A stretch of DNA of 64,000 bases from Rhodospirillaceae bacterium UBA4468 (GTDB taxonomy: Bacteria > Pseudomonadota > Alphaproteobacteria > Rhodospirillales > Casp-alpha2), in NCBI GenBank assembly GCA_002389385.1, contig DGOK01000102.1, positions 28,464-92,463 on the forward strand, read 5' to 3'. Positions within the stretch are counted from its first letter, which is position 1. Each line of letters opens with the position of its first letter. Shown here one piece after another: positions 9,703 to 17,922 of the stretch. A program made the translations under genes and the position numbers. The notes under the pieces were generated by a model that was not told the origin of the DNA, did not search any database, and was given only the letters and a program-made list of their open reading frames with translations.

Positions 9703-10449
9703 TTAAAATAAATGCTGTCCGCCCGTGACCCAAATTTCTGTTCCTGTGACATAACGACTGTCATCCGAACATAAATAAAAGACCGTTCCAGCAACGTCTC
9801 CAGGCGTCCCCATCCGCTGCAAAGGAATGCGCGGAATTAGCAGGTCGTACTCTGGCCCGACCATTTCAGTCTCAATCTCGCCAGGTGCGACAGCATTCAC
9901 ACGCACTTCAAGTGCTGCGAATTCGTTCGCCATTTCGCGTGTAAGACCAGATAAAGCTGTTTTTGAAATTGAATAGGCAGAGCCCGCAAACGGGTGAATA
10001 TAATGCCCGGCAATCGATGTGATATTAACGATCGCCCCTTTGCCCTTGTGCAAATCACCAGCAAAGCCGCGTGATAATTTCAACGGCGCAAAGAAGTTTA
10101 ATTCAAACACATCATGCCAAGCATCCAAATCACCGTTCAGAATGCCTAAGCGCTCTTTATACGGTGTCTTTGGCGACATGCCGGCATTGTTAATTAATGC
10201 ATGCAATGGCGCACCATCCAAGGCGATTTTCGCCTCTTTGATGAAATTTGCGATACTGTCATTATCGCCAAGGTCCGTTGGAATATGGCTAGTCCACTTG
10301 GGTTCACGCTTGCAGGCTTCGGGGGTATCTTCCCTGGAACACGTGATGATATTCCAGCTCCGTTCAAGGAATAACCTTGCCGTATGGTGGCCAATGCCAC
10401 GGCTGGCACCTGTAATGATAACCGTCTTGCGCTCTTCAGATTTATTCAT
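9703..10449 (-). CDS. Short-chain dehydrogenase/reductase (SDR)
   Basis: This is a classical SDR of about 248 residues. It has the TGASRGIGHHTA cofactor-binding motif near the N-terminus, the NNAGMSPKTPY segment, the active-site pattern with catalytic Ser in NITSIAGH and a YSISKTAL Tyr-x3-Lys pair, and the C-terminal SRYVTGTEIWVTGG segment of this family. It is an NAD(P)-dependent oxidoreductase; the substrate is unknown. I chose the ATG at 10449 (MNKSEERK) because the Rossmann motif follows directly; a GTG frame from 10494 adds non-homologous residues. It sits upstream of the glycosyltransferase fusion on the same strand, so a sugar or surface-polymer substrate is possible but unproved. Confidence 0.9.
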   Translation of the reverse strand: MNKSEERKTVIITGASRGIGHHTARLFLERSWNIITCSREDTPEACKREPKWTSHIPTDLGDNDSIANFIKEAKIALDGAPLHALINNAGMSPKTPYKERLGILNGDLDAWHDVFELNFFAPLKLSRGFAGDLHKGKGAIVNITSIAGHYIHPFAGSAYSISKTALSGLTREMANEFAALEVRVNAVAPGEIETEMVGPEYDLLIPRIPLQRMGTPGDVAGTVFYLCSDDSRYVTGTEIWVTGGQHLF

Positions 10450-10560
10450 GATCAAACGGTACTTTAAACAAGCCCCTGTGGCCAGTCTCAGCACGTGTGA
10501 TTTTTAATTCTTTCATCTTGAAAGACATGACGTCGTCGATCAAATCGTTATCATGACGGT

Positions 10561-11145
10561 ATGTGTTCAAGATATGAAATCAGTGCCACCGCACGGGAAA
10601 TAATGAAGGCGCTCAGCCTAAAGTCACCGCCGCCATTACCAAACATGCTGATCATCCGACCAACAGACGTTGCGTTGATCGTAACCGGGGGTAATGCGAC
10701 CGTGCTTCAGCCGTGGGGGCTTAATGTCGACTGGACCAAACAGCCGATGATCAATGCCCGTTCTGAGACATTAACCGAGAAACCAACCTTTCAAGGTCTT
10801 CTCAAGCAACGTTGCCTAATCCCTGTTAGCGCTTATTTTGAATGGCGTAAACTTGAAGACGGATCGAAGCGTAAAAACACAATTATGGCAGCTGATAAGT
10901 CGGTGATGACGATGGCCGGGCTTACCGACGGGACGCGCTTTACGATGATTACATGCGACCCATCACCATCCATTGCGCATATTCATAATCGCATGCCGGT
11001 GATATTAGAGGCTGATGCCGCATCACACTGGATGAGCGACGCCTCATTTGACGGCGTCTCATCGCTGCTTACCCCTTACGTGGGGTCACTTGCATTTGAA
11101 GAAGACGTGCCGGAGCCACCTGCGCAGTCTGATTTTTTCAGCTAG
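10561..11145 (+). CDS. SOS response-associated peptidase (SRAP, YedK/HMCES family)
   Basis: SRAP proteins crosslink to abasic sites in single-stranded DNA through the amino group and thiol of Cys2, shielding the lesion. Cys2 is present (MCSRYE) and would be exposed after removal of Met1, which also fixes the start. The family motifs follow: a PWGL segment, INARSET, a YFEWR segment carrying the catalytic Glu, and the late HNRMPVIL motif with the conserved His. At 194 residues it is slightly short but complete. Its stop overlaps the stop of the convergent aroC gene by four bases. No LexA-like box is evident upstream by eye. Confidence 0.93.
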   Translation: MCSRYEISATAREIMKALSLKSPPPLPNMLIIRPTDVALIVTGGNATVLQPWGLNVDWTKQPMINARSETLTEKPTFQGLLKQRCLIPVSAYFEWRKLEDGSKRKNTIMAADKSVMTMAGLTDGTRFTMITCDPSPSIAHIHNRMPVILEADAASHWMSDASFDGVSSLLTPYVGSLAFEEDVPEPPAQSDFFS

Positions 11146-12212
11146 CCGCATTGACCGCGATGGCGAAGAAGCTGATCCGCCAGCACACACGCCATCATTG
11201 CTTCACCAATAGGTACAGCGCGAATACCCACGCACGGATCATGGCGACCCTTGGTGATAATATCCGTTTCATTGCCATCTTTATCGATGGTCGAGCGCAG
11301 GGTCAGTATTGAGCTGGTCGGCTTGACGGAGAAACGCACCACAACGTCCTGACCTGTTGAGATACCCCCCAGCACGCCACCATTGTTATTAGACGTGAAG
11401 ACGGGCTTACCGTTTTCAATACGCATTTCGTCGGCATTTTCTTCGCCCGTCAGACGCGCGACATCCATACCAGCGCCAATTTCGACACCTTTGACGGCAT
11501 TGATACTCATCATGGCCAAAGCGAGTTCTGAATCCAGTTTGCCATAGACAGGTGCGCCCCAACCCGCAGGCACTCCAAAAGCGACAATTTCAATAACCGC
11601 GCCCACGGATGAGCCATCTTTGCGGATACCATCAAGATATGTCGCGAACTCATCAGCCGTTTTAGCATCAGGTGCAAAAAATGGATTGTCGTTCACGACA
11701 GACCAATCTCGGACATTATCCGGGACCGCTTTGTCACCCATCCGAACAAGCCCGCCATGGATTGTGATCTGATCGCCGATAATCTTACGCGCAACAGCAC
11801 CAGCCGCGACACGCATCGCAGTTTCCCGCGCAGATGAACGCCCACCGCCCCGATAGTCGCGAATGCCGTATTTGGCACCATATGTATAATCAGCGTGACC
11901 TGGGCGGAACTTGTCTTTGATATCGCCATAATCTTTTGAGCGCTGATCGGTGTTTTCAATAAGCAAGCCAATAGACGTGCCTGTGGTTTTACCTTCGAAC
12001 GTTCCCGACAGGATTTTGACTTGGTCTTTCTCTTGTCGCTGCGTTGTATACTTGGATTGTCCCGGACGGCGTTTATCCAAATATGGCTGAATATCTTCTT
12101 CAACCAGATCGAGCCCCGGAGGGCACCCGTCTAAAATACAGCCGAGCGCAGGCCCATGGCTCTCACCAAAGGTTGTGACCCGAAACAGATGACCAAATGT
12201 GTTATGCGACAT
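11142..12212 (-). CDS. aroC: Chorismate synthase
   Basis: AroC removes phosphate from 5-enolpyruvylshikimate-3-phosphate to give chorismate, using reduced FMN without net redox change. This is the last common step of aromatic amino acid biosynthesis. The 356-residue protein begins MSHNTFGHLFRVTTFGESHG, with the GESHG signature at residues 17-21. It also has the GGGRSSARET segment, the GVEIGAG segment and the late FNNNGGVLGG-like motif (SNNNGGVLGG) of the family. Length is normal. It lies 12 bases downstream of fabI on the same strand and is probably co-transcribed with it, an order common in alphaproteobacteria. Confidence 0.97.
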   Translation of the reverse strand: MSHNTFGHLFRVTTFGESHGPALGCILDGCPPGLDLVEEDIQPYLDKRRPGQSKYTTQRQEKDQVKILSGTFEGKTTGTSIGLLIENTDQRSKDYGDIKDKFRPGHADYTYGAKYGIRDYRGGGRSSARETAMRVAAGAVARKIIGDQITIHGGLVRMGDKAVPDNVRDWSVVNDNPFFAPDAKTADEFATYLDGIRKDGSSVGAVIEIVAFGVPAGWGAPVYGKLDSELALAMMSINAVKGVEIGAGMDVARLTGEENADEMRIENGKPVFTSNNNGGVLGGISTGQDVVVRFSVKPTSSILTLRSTIDKDGNETDIITKGRHDPCVGIRAVPIGEAMMACVLADQLLRHRGQCG

Positions 12213-12224
12213 TCTTTTGTTTCG

Positions 12225-13037
12225 CTAAACGACGGAAATATCTGGCGCATCGACAGCTTTCATGCCGACAATATTGTAACCACAGTCAACGTGATGCGTT
12301 TCGCCCGTCACACCACTTGATAGTGATGACAGCAGATACACACCCGCACCACCGATGTCGTCCATATTCACGTTACGGCGCAAGGGTGAGTTATATTCGT
12401 TCCACTTGAGAATATAGCGGAAGTCACCAATGCCACTGGCAGCCAAGGTCTTCATCGGACCCGCTGAAAGTGAGTTCACACGAACACCGGTTTTACCCAG
12501 GTCTTCAGCAAGATACCGCACACTTGCCTCAAGTGCCGCCTTGGCGACACCCATGACGTTGTAGTGTGGCATGACACGCTCAGCACCGTAATACGTCAGT
12601 GTCAGCAGGCTTGCGCCTTCGTTCAATAATGGCTGAGCACGCTGGCAGATCGCCGTGAAGGAATAGCAGCTGATATTCATCGTCATTGCGAAGTTTTCAG
12701 GCGAGGTATCGATATACCCGCCCTTCAATTCATCTTTGTTTGAATACGCAACGGCATGAACAATAAAATCGATGGATCCCCACTTTTCTTTCAGGGTATC
12801 GAACACGGCATCAATACTGCTCAAATCTGTGACGTCGCAAGGAAGAACGATATCTGAGCCAACAGAGTCAGCCAGCGGGCCAACACGTTTTTTGAGCGCA
12901 TCTCCCTGATATGTGAATGCTAATTCGGCGCCTTGAGCATGGGCCGCTTTGGCGATCCCCCACGCAATGGACCTGTCGTTGGCAACGCCCATAACCAAAC
13001 CGCGCTTGCCTTGCATTAAAGGTGCAGGTTGACCCAT
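12225..13037 (-). CDS. fabI: Enoyl-[acyl-carrier-protein] reductase (NADH)
   Basis: FabI reduces trans-2-enoyl-ACP in the last step of each fatty acid elongation cycle. The protein carries the FabI cofactor motif MGVANDRSIAWGIA near residues 16-29 and the FabI-type active-site pair Tyr-x6-Lys in YNVMGVAK. A conserved AGPMKTLAASGI segment follows. I chose the ATG at 13037 (MGQPAPLM), preceded by a GAGGG site, rather than a longer frame reaching into the upstream intergenic region. The length of 270 residues is typical. The divergent YihY gene begins about 170 bases away. Confidence 0.96.
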   Translation of the reverse strand: MGQPAPLMQGKRGLVMGVANDRSIAWGIAKAAHAQGAELAFTYQGDALKKRVGPLADSVGSDIVLPCDVTDLSSIDAVFDTLKEKWGSIDFIVHAVAYSNKDELKGGYIDTSPENFAMTMNISCYSFTAICQRAQPLLNEGASLLTLTYYGAERVMPHYNVMGVAKAALEASVRYLAEDLGKTGVRVNSLSAGPMKTLAASGIGDFRYILKWNEYNSPLRRNVNMDDIGGAGVYLLSSLSSGVTGETHHVDCGYNIVGMKAVDAPDISVV

Positions 13038-13209
13038 CTTTTTTCCCTCGTCATTTAGTCTCGTGAAAATCCCGAAAACAAAGAATCGCAATTACTCGTT
13101 ATGCTACACGCAAAATACGGCGTGGACCATGCTCGACACAATATGTTTCGTCATCGTGGCTTTGCCATATAATACAGCAACGATACCGTCAAACAGATGG
13201 AGTGCGAAG

Positions 13210-14586
13210 ATGGCTGAAAATAACGCTGGCAATGTGCAAGCCGAAGACAGTTTTGAGACGGAATCCGGGAACATTCTTCAAGATGAAGAAGAAAAAGAAA
13301 ATCAGGCCGGGCTTGAAGTCATTCTTCAAGAAACTGGTGTTTTTTTTAGTTACGTCGGCGGACGATTCTCTAGTGATCGTTGCCTGCGCATGGCAGCCGG
13401 TCTTAGTTACACATCCCTTTTGGCCATTGTCCCGTTAACAGCCATCGCTTTTTCAATGCTTGCTGCCTTCCCAGTGTTCTCAGGCGTTCGCGACGTGCTG
13501 CAGGATGCTGTGTTCTCAAACCTGTTGCCGCAAACAGCCGATGCCACCAAGGATTACTTTAATCAATTCATCCAAAACACAACGACGCTGAGTGCTGTCG
13601 GCATTGTCGCACTCGCCGCAACAGCTGTGTTGCTGCTCGGCACAATCGAAGCCGACATGAACGCGATCTTTCGGGTCGTGCGGCCGCGCGCACTTGTGCC
13701 CCGCTTGCTGGTCTTTTGGGCGCTGCTCACATTGGGCCCGTTGTTACTCGGTGCCAGTTTTTCCTTATCAACATATTTTTTTGCAGCCACACAATGGGTC
13801 GGGATCGACACCAATGGTGGCCTGATCGCTTTCTTTGGCACATTCCTGCCAACTATCATGATCATTCTGATGTTGACCGTGTTTTATGTCATCATTCCCA
13901 ATCGCCCCGTCAGCTTAACCGCAGGCATCTCAGGTGCGCTGATCGCGGGGATTGGTTTTACTATCCTCAGGAAGATATTCAGCTGGTACATCGTCACGTT
14001 CCCGACCTATCAGAATATCTATGGCGCAATGTCCGTCATACCAATTTTCCTGATCTGGATGTATCTATCATAGTTGCTCGTGCTGGTCGGTGCCATCCTG
14101 ACCGCCAGCATCAGCGAATGGCAGTCAGCGGGTGGAAAGCCACTCCGCGGCCAGGGGAGCGCGGGCATCCGCCTTATCATCGCTGTTCAGGTTCTGGCCA
14201 TTCTTTACAAGGCCAGCCGAGATGGCGCTGGTGCTGTACATCGAAGTCGCATCCTTCGCCAAACCGACGGTGGGGGCGAAGCCGTCGATGTTATCCTCTC
14301 TCAATTACGAGGCGAGAGTTATGTCGAACGCACCTTAGCCAACCGCTGGATTTTGGCCCGCGATTCCGAGACAGTAACCTTGTTCGATCTGTATCACGTC
14401 CTCGGCCTTGGCTTTACAGACAGCCACATGCTGCGCGGTAAAGAGCCGTGGCGGCAACATTTGGCACAACGGATTGATGCGGTGCGTGATGCAAACAAGG
14501 ATGTCTTGGGTATCAGCTTAAAAGATGTCCTTGAGGCCAAACTTGCTGACCCGAATTCCAACACTGTGAAAGACGCCAGCACATAA
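13210..14586 (+). pseudogene. YihY/UPF0761 inner-membrane protein gene with an in-frame TAG
   Basis: The frame opens at ATG 13210 (MAENNAGN, with GGAG eight bases upstream) and reads as a YihY/virulence factor BrkB family membrane protein, formerly called ribonuclease BN. It has the MAAGLSYTSLLAIVPL segment and five or six hydrophobic helices. At 14071-14073 a TAG falls inside the conserved IFLIWMYLS-W segment, exactly where the family has tryptophan. The same frame continues immediately with LLVLVGAILTASISEWQ, the next expected helix, and runs to 14586. A single G-to-A change (TGG to TAG) accounts for it. Untruncated, the product would be about 458 residues. Without readthrough it lacks the last helix and the cytoplasmic C-terminal domain. 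Confidence 0.88.
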
Positions 14587-14595
14587 GATCGCGCC

Positions 14596-15435
14596 CTAAT
14601 CTTCTTCAGCGCGCTTTCGGATAAACTCTTTAAGTCCCACGTCGGGCTCTTTGGGCAGCGTAATCACTAACGTCACATAGTGATTACCGCACTCGCCATC
14701 CTTACGTTTGCCATCAGCAAGCCCACGCCCCTTAAGGCGCAACCGCGTACCTGTATTGGCATTTTCAGGGACTTTGACATTGACCATCCCATCAATGGTT
14801 TCGACTTGTATTTTGCCGCCAAGGACAGCGTCCTCAAGGCTCACGGGGACGTCGGTATGAATATCACGACCTTCACAATGGAAAATCGCATGTGGTGCCA
14901 CGTCGACTTCAATGAGCGCATCACCGTTGCGCCCTTCACCAAATCCGCGCATGCCTTGGCCTTTAAGACGAAGAACCTGACCGCTGAGCATGCCAGCGGG
15001 CACTGTCACTTTTAGTGTGGATCCATTGGTGGTTTTCATATCGCGTTCCGTGCCGCGCGCCGCCTCAAGGAAGTTTATGTTCAGCGTGTAATTAACATCG
15101 ACGCCATCAATGTTTGGACCTGAGCGATCCCGAAAGAACCCTTCAAAACCACGCTTTTTGGCACCCGGATGTGGCTCATTTGCAGGCCGGCGTTTACGAC
15201 CTTCAGCGTTCAATTCCCCACGGTCATATTGCGCCCGGCGCACTGGATCCGAAACGATCTGGTAAGCTGCCGACAATTCTTTAAACGCATCTTCAGCCCA
15301 GGGGTTACCTGGATCAAGATCAGGATGCATCTCGCGAGCCTTGCGCCGATAGGATTTTTTAATCTCCTCAGCACTGGCATCTGATGCCACCCCTAAAACC
15401 CGATAAAGATCTTTATTTTTCTGCCCAGCAGCCAT
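14596..15435 (-). CDS. J-domain co-chaperone, CbpA/DnaJ-like without zinc finger
   Basis: The 279-residue protein has an N-terminal J domain (residues about 9-75) with the HPD motif at 37-39, which stimulates the ATPase of DnaK. A short basic linker follows, then the two beta-rich C-terminal substrate-binding domains of DnaJ_C, with the VPAGMLSGQVLRLKGQGM and VPENANTGTRLRLKGRGL signatures. The Cys-rich zinc-binding region of DnaJ is absent, which places it with CbpA. It starts ten bases after the stop of the TTC38-like gene and is probably co-transcribed. It converges with the YihY gene. Confidence 0.9.
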   Translation of the reverse strand: MAAGQKNKDLYRVLGVASDASAEEIKKSYRRKAREMHPDLDPGNPWAEDAFKELSAAYQIVSDPVRRAQYDRGELNAEGRKRRPANEPHPGAKKRGFEGFFRDRSGPNIDGVDVNYTLNINFLEAARGTERDMKTTNGSTLKVTVPAGMLSGQVLRLKGQGMRGFGEGRNGDALIEVDVAPHAIFHCEGRDIHTDVPVSLEDAVLGGKIQVETIDGMVNVKVPENANTGTRLRLKGRGLADGKRKDGECGNHYVTLVITLPKEPDVGLKEFIRKRAEED

Positions 15436-15444
15436 CTTTAACCC

Positions 15445-16767
15445 TTAGCCCTCAATACCAGCGGCAGATGCCTTGGCCAGCGACCATGCGTTCTGAGGCA
15501 AGCGCCCCAAACGTTCTGATGTCAGCATTTTTGCAACGTTCGTGCGGCCGGATTTCAATGTCGCATCAATCAACACCATCGAGAACAGATCGCGCTGGGC
15601 ATGTGAACCGCCTATTCGGTGCAGCTCGTAGCGGATTGGAAGCATGGTATCGACGACAAAGTCATAATCACCTTCCCGGTAGGCAACAAGCGCTTCAGCC
15701 AATGGAAGACCCAGTGTTTCTGTCGAGCGGGCATTATCATCACCACTGTTTTCGACATAATTATTCATCGATGCCAAAAGCTCTTTGGCATCGTCACCAC
15801 CAGCAGCGGACAACGAGATTGCATGATGCACATCAATGAACGCCAATGATTGATCCGTTTTGTGGCCCCGGCATTTATCAGCCAATGCATCCCATCTTTC
15901 GCCGACATCCTGACCATGCAATTCAAGGCGCTGTAAAAGAGCCGCATTATTTACATGATCGAGATATTCATCCGATTCCGGATCCCAAATATCTTCATCA
16001 TAGTGCTTTAAGACGAGATCATATTCTGCACGATCGACATGCATCAGCATACGGTGCCACCAAAGGTGATAGCGAAAATTATTCGCGGCAATCCAGTTTG
16101 GCTGGTTCTTTTGAATCCACGCGATCCCGGTATCTGGTTCATCTCGCATCTCATGAACATGTGCAACAGCATGTATCGCCCACGGATTTTCCGGAATACA
16201 TTCGACGGCTTCATGTCCAGCCTTCAAGGCACCTTCATAGTTATGGGTTTCTTCATAGCCAAAAGCCTGCATCCCTTTAACATAGCCGTATCCGGGCGTA
16301 TCAGGCGTCCATGCAAACATCCGGCGTGTAATCGTATCGCGCAGATTTTGCCCGTCACCCTCGTAAAAATGCCCATGGTGAGCCAACCGCAACGCCAGAG
16401 CATCAAGTGGGTTCGCAACCAAAATAGCTTCCCACAAGGCAATCGCTGCGCGTTTACGCCCATGCGACCAATGCTCAGCGGCATCCACATGAAGCTGTTC
16501 ACGTGCAGTTGCGCCATCGGCACGCAGGCGCGCATCCGCTGCCGCTTTTTGTGAGCGATCCTGTAATGGCCGCGTTGCCATCAACATAAAGAAATAGCTT
16601 TTCAGGACATGCGCCATCACCATGTCGGGATCAGCTTCAAAGATAGCTTTCAAGTTAGGCCCAGCGTCCGGCTGAATACCAAGATACGAAATAATCGTCT
16701 TGTCAAACGCAGCAACGGCCACATCGGATGCGGCTGTAATTTCCAGCCCTCGGCAATCGTGAAACAT
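15445..16767 (-). CDS. TTC38-like tetratricopeptide repeat protein
   Basis: The 440-residue protein resembles the TTC38 family, a group of soluble TPR-like helical proteins found in bacteria and animals and without a settled function. Characteristic features are a His-rich middle segment (HAVAHVHEMR), a conserved WHRMLMHVD segment and regular helical pairs. I chose the ATG at 16767 (MFHDCRGLEIT) because a perfect AGGAGG lies seven bases upstream; a longer frame reaching 16818 has no such support. No signal peptide is seen, so it is probably cytosolic. It is the first gene of a two-gene unit with the J-domain protein, and a link to protein quality control is only suggested by that position. 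Confidence 0.8.
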   Translation of the reverse strand: MFHDCRGLEITAASDVAVAAFDKTIISYLGIQPDAGPNLKAIFEADPDMVMAHVLKSYFFMLMATRPLQDRSQKAAADARLRADGATAREQLHVDAAEHWSHGRKRAAIALWEAILVANPLDALALRLAHHGHFYEGDGQNLRDTITRRMFAWTPDTPGYGYVKGMQAFGYEETHNYEGALKAGHEAVECIPENPWAIHAVAHVHEMRDEPDTGIAWIQKNQPNWIAANNFRYHLWWHRMLMHVDRAEYDLVLKHYDEDIWDPESDEYLDHVNNAALLQRLELHGQDVGERWDALADKCRGHKTDQSLAFIDVHHAISLSAAGGDDAKELLASMNNYVENSGDDNARSTETLGLPLAEALVAYREGDYDFVVDTMLPIRYELHRIGGSHAQRDLFSMVLIDATLKSGRTNVAKMLTSERLGRLPQNAWSLAKASAAGIEG

Positions 16768-16845
16768 TTGGATCCTCCTATTGCATCGAACTCTAAGGGT
16801 CCCTAGCTTAGGTGCCAAGAGACAAACAACATCGGAGCGTCACCA

Positions 16846-17181
16846 ATGCCTGCAGATACGGCTCAAGTTCAAGAAATAGATACCGCCACAGCAAAAACCT
16901 GGCTGGATAGTGGCGATGCCGTGATGCTTGATGTACGCGAAGCCCCCGAGTTATTTGAAGCCCGGCTTGATATCGCGACACACAACCCAATGTCGTCATT
17001 TAATCTTGAAAGCATCCCCGCCAGCAAAGGGAAAAAGCTCGTGATTTTTTGTGCGCATGGCATGCGCTCGCATCAGGTCGCAGAATACTTGCTGCGCGAA
17101 GGTATCGTCACAGAAGCCTATTCAATGAGCGGTGGCATGGTTGCCTGGGCGCAGGCTGGATTGCCGCACGAAAAAGGCTAA
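16846..17181 (+). CDS. Single-domain rhodanese-like protein
   Basis: The 111-residue protein is one rhodanese domain. The motif LDVREAPELF lies near residues 29-38, and the active-site loop CAHGMRS begins at Cys69, which would carry a persulfide. The SGGMVAWAQAGLP C-terminal signature is also present. Such proteins transfer sulfane sulfur to cyanide, thiols or proteins; the acceptor is unknown. No signal peptide is seen. It is divergent from the TTC38-like gene, and its stop overlaps the convergent tlyA stop by four bases. Confidence 0.92.
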   Translation: MPADTAQVQEIDTATAKTWLDSGDAVMLDVREAPELFEARLDIATHNPMSSFNLESIPASKGKKLVIFCAHGMRSHQVAEYLLREGIVTEAYSMSGGMVAWAQAGLPHEKG

Positions 17182-17918
17182 AGAGCTTTTTTAGCGACGA
17201 TCAGAAATTCGATATTGCCTTCGGGGCCTTTGATCGGACTTTCCGTAACACCAACGACCGACCAGTCCTCAAGGCCGTCCAGCCACGTGCGGATATCCTC
17301 GCAGACGCGCTGATGAATTTCCGGATCACGGACAACGCCGCCCTTGCCCACATACTCGCGGCCAGCCTCGAACTGAGGTTTGATAAGTGCCGCCAACGTC
17401 GCGCGCGGCTTGGCCAACGCCATGGCGGCGGGCAAGACGGTTCTGAGGCCGATGAAACTTGCATCACATACCACGATCTCGGGCGCATCTGGAATTTGAT
17501 CCGGCGTCAGATAACGGGCATTGGTTTTTTCTAGAACAATCACACGCTCATCAGAACGTAGTTTCCATGCCAACTGACCATGCCCAACATCAACGGCATA
17601 GACTTTGGTGGCACCATTCTGAATAAGAACGTCTGTGAAGCCGCCCGTTGATGCACCGACATCGATGCAAATTTTATCTGTTGGGTCGATGTTAAATTCG
17701 TCGATGGCCCGTGCAAGCTTGAGCCCACCACGGCTGGCCCAGGGATGGTCCTGGCCGCGCACATCCAGGGCAATATCAGGTTGCACCTGTTGCCCGGCTT
17801 TTTCTAGTTTACGTTCTTTGGAAAAGATCAGCCCCGCCATGATCAAGGCCTGCGCCTTGGACCGGCTTTCAACCAGCCCACGGTCGACCAAAAGTTGATC
17901 TAGGCGGATTTTAGCGAT
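17178..17918 (-). CDS. tlyA: TlyA-family rRNA 2'-O-methyltransferase with an apparent ATC start
   Basis: The protein combines an N-terminal S4 RNA-binding domain with an FtsJ-like SAM-dependent methyltransferase, with SAM motif ICIDVGASTGGFTDVL and a KPQFE segment. TlyA enzymes methylate ribose 2'-OH groups of rRNA; the family was once called hemolysin A. The S4 signature RLDQLLVDRGLVESRSKAQA is encoded from about 17906 down, but no ATG, GTG or TTG lies upstream of it in frame before the stop at 17940-17942 inside dxs. The ATC at 17918 would give (M)AKIRLDQLL, a natural-looking N-terminus, with CAGGG about nine bases upstream. The first conventional start, TTG at 17891, removes half the signature. 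The gene follows dxs by four bases, so translation may be coupled. Confidence 0.88.
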   Translation of the reverse strand: MAKIRLDQLLVDRGLVESRSKAQALIMAGLIFSKERKLEKAGQQVQPDIALDVRGQDHPWASRGGLKLARAIDEFNIDPTDKICIDVGASTGGFTDVLIQNGATKVYAVDVGHGQLAWKLRSDERVIVLEKTNARYLTPDQIPDAPEIVVCDASFIGLRTVLPAAMALAKPRATLAALIKPQFEAGREYVGKGGVVRDPEIHQRVCEDIRTWLDGLEDWSVVGVTESPIKGPEGNIEFLIVAKKAL

Positions 17919-17922
17919 GAAC

